From JABWCQ01 sp964530625 (lineage in GTDB: Bacteria; Electryoneota; RPQS01): a stretch of DNA of 30,260 nt. Of this stretch, positions 25,724 to 30,260 are shown one piece after another. The translations under genes were made by a program, and so were the position numbers. Numbering within the stretch: position 1 is the stretch's first letter; each line of letters opens with the position of its first letter. Below the pieces are notes generated by a model. It ran no database searches. It was not told the DNA's origin and saw only the letters and a program-made list of their open reading frames with translations. The stretch lies in the NCBI GenBank assembly GCA_964530625.1, contig CAZHAK010000030.1:1-30260 (forward strand). Direction: 5' to 3'.

Positions 25724-26356
25724 CTAATTTAGAATCATTGAAAAACCGCAATGAAGGCCGATGTAGCCTGCTGCGGCGGTGTTATCCACTTGCAGTAATC
25801 CGGTCAAAGGCCAAGCGGCCACCAGTTTCAGTGACGCGCCTGAAACATCGGGGTTGCGCAGTGCCAGATGAACAGTTCCTCGTGCCATCAAAGCCTGCCC
25901 GTCAATCGATCGGCCTCTCTGGTACTCACCCTCAAGAGGTGGACGAGCGCGATCTTCGGCCGCGGTCCACCAGGCAATCGAAGACCCCAACCCGAGGTGC
26001 AGTTTCCGCAAGTCACCGGGTGAAATTAGTGCGTCCACTCCAACTTCGCGCTGGTGAAAACGAATATCAAATGTCGCGGGGGGGGACGGGTCATCATTGA
26101 CCTTGCCATCGGTGGTCAACAAAGAGAAATTCGGACTAAGAGAAATATGGCCACCCAACGGAAAATATCCGCTGAAGAGCAGCGTCGTGCCGATAGAACC
26201 CGGCGCCACTCGCTCACCTTCAACGTCTTGATACGTGTTAAAGCCGGTTGACGTAGCAATGCCTACTTGAATCTCGGCATAAGAGGGCCGCGAGTAGTCC
26301 GACGCATTCGCAATGTTCCAACAGGAAAGCAGGAGGATGAGGAGAAATGACCGCAT
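25724..26356 (-). CDS. small secreted beta-rich protein, predicted outer-membrane barrel, with poly-C tract
   Basis: 210 residues from ATG at 26356, preceded by AAAGGA nine bases upstream and starting a signal peptide (MRSFLLILLLSCWNIANAS). A longer form from 26395 would add 13 non-signal residues. The mature part alternates strands such as YAEIQVGIATSTGF and GTTLLFSGYFPLGGHISLSPNFSLL, consistent with an eight-stranded outer-membrane barrel, but no family is recognised. The coding strand carries eight consecutive C at the PSPP codons (complement of 26078-26085), a tract prone to slippage. It sits between recX and alaS, 21 bases upstream of alaS. Function unknown. Confidence 0.6.
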   Translation of the reverse strand: MRSFLLILLLSCWNIANASDYSRPSYAEIQVGIATSTGFNTYQDVEGERVAPGSIGTTLLFSGYFPLGGHISLSPNFSLLTTDGKVNDDPSPPATFDIRFHQREVGVDALISPGDLRKLHLGLGSSIAWWTAAEDRARPPLEGEYQRGRSIDGQALMARGTVHLALRNPDVSGASLKLVAAWPLTGLLQVDNTAAAGYIGLHCGFSMILN

Positions 26357-26415
26357 GCAGCCGTTCCTTTCGCGCGATATTGTGTTTTGTCTCAAGGAAA
26401 AACTGCGCTCAACGG

Positions 26416-26919
26416 TCAGATGGAATCCTCTTGAATAGTGTCATCAGGCGGCAAGGCCAGAATTTTATAAATCGTATCGGGTCGAAATCCGCGCCGGGCG
26501 AGGAGCGTGGTCAAACGGCGGCGGCGGGTGTCATTGTCAAGGTTTTCGTATTGTCGGGCCTTTCGCCGGACTAACTCTCGTGCAAGATCAAACTCCTGTT
26601 CGGTCGAAATATTCTCGTTAACAGCGAGTTTCGCCGTGTCACCTTTGATACCTCGTCCGACTAAGTCGCGCACCAATGCAATTTTTCCTCGCGGATGTGT
26701 CTCAATCCGAGTTCGAACAAATCCCTCGGCGAAGCGCAGGTCGTTAAGCAGATTCTTCTCAGTGAGTTTTTGAATCGCCATTTCAATCTCGTCGTTCTCA
26801 TAACCGCGAGTCCTCAGCTTTTCGCGCAACTTGCGAGTTGAGTACGAGCGCGATGCCAAGAGTTTTACGGCATAGGGAAGCGCTTCCTCTCGCGGGCGTT
26901 TCCGTTCAGCGATTCTCAT
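26416..26919 (-). CDS. recX: RecA regulator RecX
   Basis: RecX proteins bind the RecA filament and usually limit its activity. The all-helical three-module pattern is visible: ALPYAVKLLASRSYSTRKLREKL, then RGYENDEIEMAIQKLTEKNLLND, then RFAEGFVRTRI and DLVGRGIKG, and the third module DNDTRRRRLTTLLARRGFRPDTI. 167 residues, normal length. ATG at 26919 overlaps the stop of the upstream small envelope gene as ATGA. Separated from recA by that gene, whereas recX normally follows recA directly. Confidence 0.92.
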   Translation of the reverse strand: MRIAERKRPREEALPYAVKLLASRSYSTRKLREKLRTRGYENDEIEMAIQKLTEKNLLNDLRFAEGFVRTRIETHPRGKIALVRDLVGRGIKGDTAKLAVNENISTEQEFDLARELVRRKARQYENLDNDTRRRRLTTLLARRGFRPDTIYKILALPPDDTIQEDSI

Positions 26920-27584
26920 TTCCCCATCATCGTCATTGAATCAAAAAACACTCCGATTTGAACAAGGTAGGCATTGGCCGGGCCAATTGTCTGTCGTCCA
27001 GCGGGTTGATCCAGTCCCCATTGATAAGCAAGCTCACCCAAGACACCTATTCCGTTAGTGCGCGAATCCGTCTTCACTCCAACATGAACAGATGCTGTGG
27101 GAAAATCTCCGTCGAAAGTATATTCGAATCCGTTAAAATACTTTTCTCTATACTTGCCTTGCGAAAAGGAGTAGCCGACACCTGCCCCTGCGAAAATATC
27201 CGGCACGGTCGCCGTGCGATACGACATTCTTCCGCCCACCTCTACTTGAAAGTAGTTTGAGTGTGACCCGGAGGTCGGCGAACCAGTCACATTATTCCAA
27301 AACAGGAAGGACGGCCCCCAATAGACATGAGGATGCACCGTTTCAAAACGAAAATGCGCTGTGTAGCCGCTGCCCGCCCCAAACAAACTGCTTCGATCTA
27401 CTCCCGGCCCAGTATCTGGTATCCCGGAATTCGCGTAACCCGTCGCCAGCACGAGCTGATACGCCTCCGCCCTCATACTTGAAAACAACAGCATGAGCGC
27501 GGCAATAAACAGCGCAAACTTACGACTTCTTAGAGCGAGATTTAGAATTTTCAGCTTCCTGTACGACAGGCTGTTCCACTTCAA
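26916..27584 (-). CDS. small secreted beta-rich protein between recA and recX; start uncertain
   Basis: The frame holds a signal-like core (KFALFIAALMLLFSSMRAEA) followed by about 180 residues of strand-rich sequence (YQLVLATGYANSG, FRFETVHPHVYWGPSFLFWNN, YFQVEVGGRMSY, DIFAGAGVGYSF), consistent with a small outer-membrane barrel. The first ATG after the recA stop is at 27494 but falls inside the hydrophobic core, leaving an 11-residue remnant. Starts that keep the core lie inside recA: TTG at 27584, or a rare ATT at 27548 that has AGGAAG six bases upstream. I list the TTG form, so the gene overlaps recA by 65 bases. The stop overlaps recX as ATGA. No family recognised. Confidence 0.6.
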   Translation of the reverse strand: MKWNSLSYRKLKILNLALRSRKFALFIAALMLLFSSMRAEAYQLVLATGYANSGIPDTGPGVDRSSLFGAGSGYTAHFRFETVHPHVYWGPSFLFWNNVTGSPTSGSHSNYFQVEVGGRMSYRTATVPDIFAGAGVGYSFSQGKYREKYFNGFEYTFDGDFPTASVHVGVKTDSRTNGIGVLGELAYQWGLDQPAGRQTIGPANAYLVQIGVFFDSMTMMGK

Positions 27585-28590
27585 CAGGTGCGAAGCCCAT
27601 TTCGCGACGCACTTCCGCGTCAATTGTTTTGAGCATTTCTGGCTGTTCTTTGAGTGTGCCGATAACACGCTCGCGGCCCTGCCCCAGTCGCTCATCTTTG
27701 TAGGAATACCAAGTACCCGATTTGGTGACGATTTCGAGCGTGGCGGCCAAGTCCAGCATATCGCCGACTTTTTCGATGCCGCGGCCATAAATTATATCAA
27801 ATTCGGCCTCACGGAAGGGTGGTGCCACCTTGTTCTTTACAACTTTAACCTTGGTTCGGTTCCCGATGATGGTATCGCCGTCCTTTATTGAAGCCATGCG
27901 GCGGATTTCCATCCTCACCGAGCTATAGAATTTCAGCGCGTTGCCGCCGGTGGTGGTTTCGGGATTGCCAAACATCACACCAATCTTCATGCGGAGCTGA
28001 TTGATGAAAATCAAGGACGTTCGTGAACGGGCAACTACAGCGGTAAGCTTACGCATGGCCTGACTCATCAGACGCGCTTGCAGACCGGGCAGCGAGTCAC
28101 CCATTTCTCCTTCGATTTCCGCCTTGGGAACCAGCGCGGCCACGGAGTCAATCACGATCACGTCCAGCGCGCCGGATCGAATCAGCATCTCGGTTATCTC
28201 AAGCGCCTGCTCGCCCGTATCCGGCTGGGAAAGCAGCAAGTCTTCAATATCCACGCCCAGCGCGCGGGCATAGTTCGGATCAAGTGCGTGCTCTGCATCA
28301 ATGATTGCCGCCTTACCGCCGGTCTTTTGGGCTTCGGCGATAATCGTCAAGGCGAGCGTCGTTTTACCGGAAGACTCAGGGCCATAGATTTCAATCACGC
28401 GACCGCGCGGAACTCCGCCGATGCCCAGTGCTGAATCGAGCGAAAGGGAGCCAGTTGAGATCACATCCAAGCGCTGAATCGGGCCGCTGTCGCCCATGCG
28501 CATGATTGAGCCTTTGCCATACTGCTTGTCAATCTGCGACAGCGTCAGATCAAGATTTTTCTGCTTTTCGGAATCGAGGGGTTTGCTCAT
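27520..28590 (-). CDS. recA: recombinase RecA
   Basis: Forms filaments on single-stranded DNA for strand exchange and SOS signalling. Walker A GPESSGKT at residues 70-77, preceded by RGRVIEIY; Walker B DVIVIDSVAALVP; loop region around EIEGEMGDSLPGLQARLMSQ; and loop 2 region GGNALKFYSSVRME are canonical. 356 residues. The C-terminus ends in lysines and serines (NSKSRSKKS), not the long acidic tail of E. coli RecA, though a Glu-rich stretch precedes it (PVEVEQPVVQEAE). ATG at 28590 starts the expected helix region. The 23-base gap upstream shows no LexA box, so any SOS control would act from further upstream. Confidence 0.98.
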   Translation of the reverse strand: MSKPLDSEKQKNLDLTLSQIDKQYGKGSIMRMGDSGPIQRLDVISTGSLSLDSALGIGGVPRGRVIEIYGPESSGKTTLALTIIAEAQKTGGKAAIIDAEHALDPNYARALGVDIEDLLLSQPDTGEQALEITEMLIRSGALDVIVIDSVAALVPKAEIEGEMGDSLPGLQARLMSQAMRKLTAVVARSRTSLIFINQLRMKIGVMFGNPETTTGGNALKFYSSVRMEIRRMASIKDGDTIIGNRTKVKVVKNKVAPPFREAEFDIIYGRGIEKVGDMLDLAATLEIVTKSGTWYSYKDERLGQGRERVIGTLKEQPEMLKTIDAEVRREMGFAPVEVEQPVVQEAENSKSRSKKS

Positions 28591-28613
28591 AATGTCACTC
28601 GCAAGGTTAAGGT

Positions 28614-29084
28614 CTATACCGGACGACCGGTTTCGGCGTATGTTTTCAATCTCTCAAACCAGAGTTTGTACTGCGACAGCAGTGCGCCCATGATGACTTT
28701 TTCGAGCATCTTGTTCATGAAGCCCTTCATTTCATAGTCAATCGTAAAATTCAAGGCGCAGCGCTTTTCCGCAAGCTCAATTAAACGAAAGATAACTTTC
28801 AGATGCTCGACCTTGTCATGAATACCCGCAGTGCCTCCCTGAATGGATTCGGCGAACAGCTCGTTAACGATACAGTGTGTGACTTCAGTTTCAAGTGTAA
28901 GGTCTTTGCCGCCAAGGTCAAGATGGAAGAAGCGCCACATATTCAGCGCGATAACTCCATCGGGTTCAGTACGCAGATTTCGCACGTTGGGCGCCCAGAA
29001 CTCAATCTCCTTGGGCACGGTCAGCGCCTGCCAAACTTGCGACGCGGGCGCTTCAATTTCTGTAGTGATAATTTGCTTTGGCAC
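28614..29084 (-). CDS. SRPBCC-fold (START/polyketide cyclase-like) protein
   Basis: 156 residues. The start KQIITTEIEAPASQVWQALT is the typical first strand and helix of the SRPBCC ligand-binding fold (polyketide cyclase/SMU-type and START superfamily). Later strands (RCALNFTIDYEMKGF) and the long C-terminal helix (LLSQYKLWFERLKTYAE) agree. Substrate unknown; such proteins bind hydrophobic ligands in a deep pocket. No signal peptide, so cytoplasmic. It lies between thpR and recA with short spacers (38 and 23 bases), presumably cotranscribed, but the neighbours do not suggest a role. Confidence 0.85.
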   Translation of the reverse strand: MPKQIITTEIEAPASQVWQALTVPKEIEFWAPNVRNLRTEPDGVIALNMWRFFHLDLGGKDLTLETEVTHCIVNELFAESIQGGTAGIHDKVEHLKVIFRLIELAEKRCALNFTIDYEMKGFMNKMLEKVIMGALLSQYKLWFERLKTYAETGRPV

Positions 29085-29122
29085 GAGTAGTCCCAGTCTC
29101 GTTAGAAATAGTATCGCAAGGG

Positions 29123-29677
29123 CTATTGCCCCAGCGGAAAGTCTTTTAACACCGCGTAAATCGGCCCCTCTTGCCGGAGCTTGCTTTCTACTAAGCTGAC
29201 TTGCTCTACCTGAAAGGATGAGCTGCGCAAATCAAAATTCAGAAAGGCATTTGTCAGACGGTCTTTCCCCAACGGCTCCTTGATCCGCGCGACGGTCAGA
29301 TGCGGTACGAACTCATTCGGTTCCGGCTCAAATCCCAAATCATCCATTCCTTGCGCAATTTCAGCCTGCAACATTTTCAAAATTTTGGAAGACGACAGCC
29401 CCGCCCAATAGGCTCGCGGCCTCTGCTTACTGGGGAAACAGCCGACCCCCTGAATCGAGAGCTTGAATGGTGCGACGGACCTGCAGGAGTTTTCAATCAC
29501 TTGTTCGACATGAGGCAACAGCGCGTCCGGTGTCTCACCGAGGAATTTAAGCGTCAGATGAAGATTCTCAGGCTCCACCCATTTTACACCGCGGCCCAAC
29601 CAACCGATTTTCTCTTGCGGTTGCCGAAGAACAGCTTGCCACTCCTCGGGGAGCATGATCGCGACAAAAAGTCTCAC
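29123..29677 (-). CDS. thpR: RNA 2',3'-cyclic phosphodiesterase (2H superfamily)
   Basis: Hydrolyses 2',3'-cyclic phosphate ends to 2'-phosphate; also called 2'-5' RNA ligase. The two catalytic HxTx motifs are present and correctly spaced: HLTLKFLG near residue 40 and HLTVARIK near residue 126. The N-terminus MRLFVAIMLPEEW matches the family. 184 residues, normal. The start is GTG at 29677, three bases after the cinA stop. The cinA-thpR-recA order occurs in several phyla. Confident. Confidence 0.93.
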   Translation of the reverse strand: MRLFVAIMLPEEWQAVLRQPQEKIGWLGRGVKWVEPENLHLTLKFLGETPDALLPHVEQVIENSCRSVAPFKLSIQGVGCFPSKQRPRAYWAGLSSSKILKMLQAEIAQGMDDLGFEPEPNEFVPHLTVARIKEPLGKDRLTNAFLNFDLRSSSFQVEQVSLVESKLRQEGPIYAVLKDFPLGQ

Positions 29678-29680
29678 GTC

Positions 29681-30260
29681 TTAGCGCGCTGCCACAAGTT
29701 GACGATAGAGCAAGTAGAGAGCGTTGTACGCAGCCCGTTGTTTGACCAGTTCACGACTGCGGCTGCCGACTTGAATCCTGCGCGCAATCGTTTCCGTTTC
29801 ACACGCGACACCAATCCAGACCGTGCCCACGGGCTTTTCTGTTGTTCCGCCGTCCGGTCCGGCAATACCCGAGATACTCACGGCCCAGTCAGCGCCTGCT
29901 GTAGACAAGGCTCCATCCGCCATCTCGCGCACCGCTTGCTCGGATACCGCGCCAAATTGCTCAAGAATATTTTCGCTCACACCAAGCAGCGATTGTTTCA
30001 CGGCATTGGAATAAGTAATCACACCTTGCGCGAACCAACGGGATGCGCCGGGAGTATCGGTCAGAATAGACGAGACCAGCCCGCCCGTACAGCTCTCAGC
30101 AGTCGTAAGCCATTGCCCGCGATTGATAAGAATATTGCCGATCACATGCGGCAACGTATCCTTGCCCGTCGCATAGATATACTCGCTGACTCGCTCTCGG
30201 ATGTAATGTTCGGCAAACGCAATATCCGCATCAGCCTCCATCTCATCTTGCGAAGCCGAC
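29681..30260 (-). CDS. cinA: CinA/PncC family protein, nicotinamide-nucleotide amidase domain, 5' end beyond window
   Basis: The C-terminal PncC domain deamidates NMN to nicotinate mononucleotide. Visible: TTAESCTGGLVSSILTDTPGASRWFAQGVITYSN, ISGIAGPDGGTTEKPVGTVWIGV and the closing helices, all as in CinA C-terminal domains. An ATG at 30241 could start the 186-residue version, but the frame stays open to the right edge and the upstream residues (SASQDEMEADADIAFAEHYI, then RERVSEYIYATGKDTLPHVIG) match the linker that joins the MoCF/COG1058 domain to PncC in full-length CinA. I therefore treat it as the 3' part of a full cinA. The stop is three bases before thpR. Confidence 0.9.
   Translation of the reverse strand, partial: SASQDEMEADADIAFAEHYIRERVSEYIYATGKDTLPHVIGNILINRGQWLTTAESCTGGLVSSILTDTPGASRWFAQGVITYSNAVKQSLLGVSENILEQFGAVSEQAVREMADGALSTAGADWAVSISGIAGPDGGTTEKPVGTVWIGVACETETIARRIQVGSRSRELVKQRAAYNALYLLYRQLVAAR

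Noticed and set aside
28591..28613. SOS/LexA box before recA
   Set aside because: The 23-base gap has no palindrome resembling known LexA sites; control, if any, would lie upstream of the operon.
1..30260. CRISPR arrays, insertion sequences, prophage or integrase genes
   Set aside because: I saw no regularly spaced repeats, transposase-like products, terminal inverted repeats or phage proteins; the window reads as core chromosome.

Overview
The window looks like a chromosomal segment of a Gram-negative bacterium, probably in or near the Fibrobacteres-Chlorobi-Bacteroidetes (FCB) assemblage or one of its related candidate phyla. This is inferred from several outer-membrane beta-barrel-like proteins, a PorV/PorQ-type protein, and two secreted proteins ending in FlgD/type-IX-like C-terminal modules (FNLRGQ..GTY and YDILGR..GTY), together with gmhA. 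No phylum can be named from sequence alone. Genes are packed tightly, often with ATGA, GTGA, TGATG or TAATG overlaps. I see no insertion sequence, phage gene, CRISPR array or rRNA, and no gene-free stretch over 300 bases; the longest gap is the divergent spacer at 14423-14603.

Layout. Bases 1-4325 (+): translation and nucleotide housekeeping, namely spoVG (5' cut off), tRNA-Gln, prs, rplY/ctc, pth, rpsF, ssb and rplI, closed by a strong bidirectional terminator. rpsR, normally between ssb and rplI, is missing. Bases 4341-14422 (-): a long co-directional run, in transcription order a secreted OB-fold/Ig-like protein, a PorV/PorQ-like protein, a helix-hairpin-helix beta-barrel protein, rsmA, recO, glyS and an isoprenylcysteine-methyltransferase-family membrane protein. 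Bases 14604-20222 (+): a Slt70-like lytic transglycosylase, selD, asd and a secreted Asp-box protein, closed by a second terminator. Bases 20294-30260 (-): in transcription order cinA/pncC (cut off at the right edge), thpR, an SRPBCC protein, recA, a small outer-membrane-type protein, recX, a second small outer-membrane-type protein, alaS, gmhA and a BatA/VWA membrane protein.

The clearest special signal is selD. Its conventional ORF begins at 16848, but the reading frame continues upstream through an in-frame TGA at 16836-16838 to an ATG at 16779. The TGA sits exactly at the catalytic Cys/Sec position of selenophosphate synthetase, and a six-base-pair hairpin follows it. The organism therefore very likely makes selenoproteins, with SelD itself being one. 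The most interesting uncharacterised context is the three-gene envelope module at 8065-14422, with OB-fold modules, a PorV/Q-like protein and a DNA-binding-type HHH domain fused to a predicted barrel. Other points are a SSB with an atypical His-rich tail, two small envelope proteins woven into the recA-recX-alaS group (one without a normal start codon, one with an eight-base poly-C tract), and the absent rpsR.
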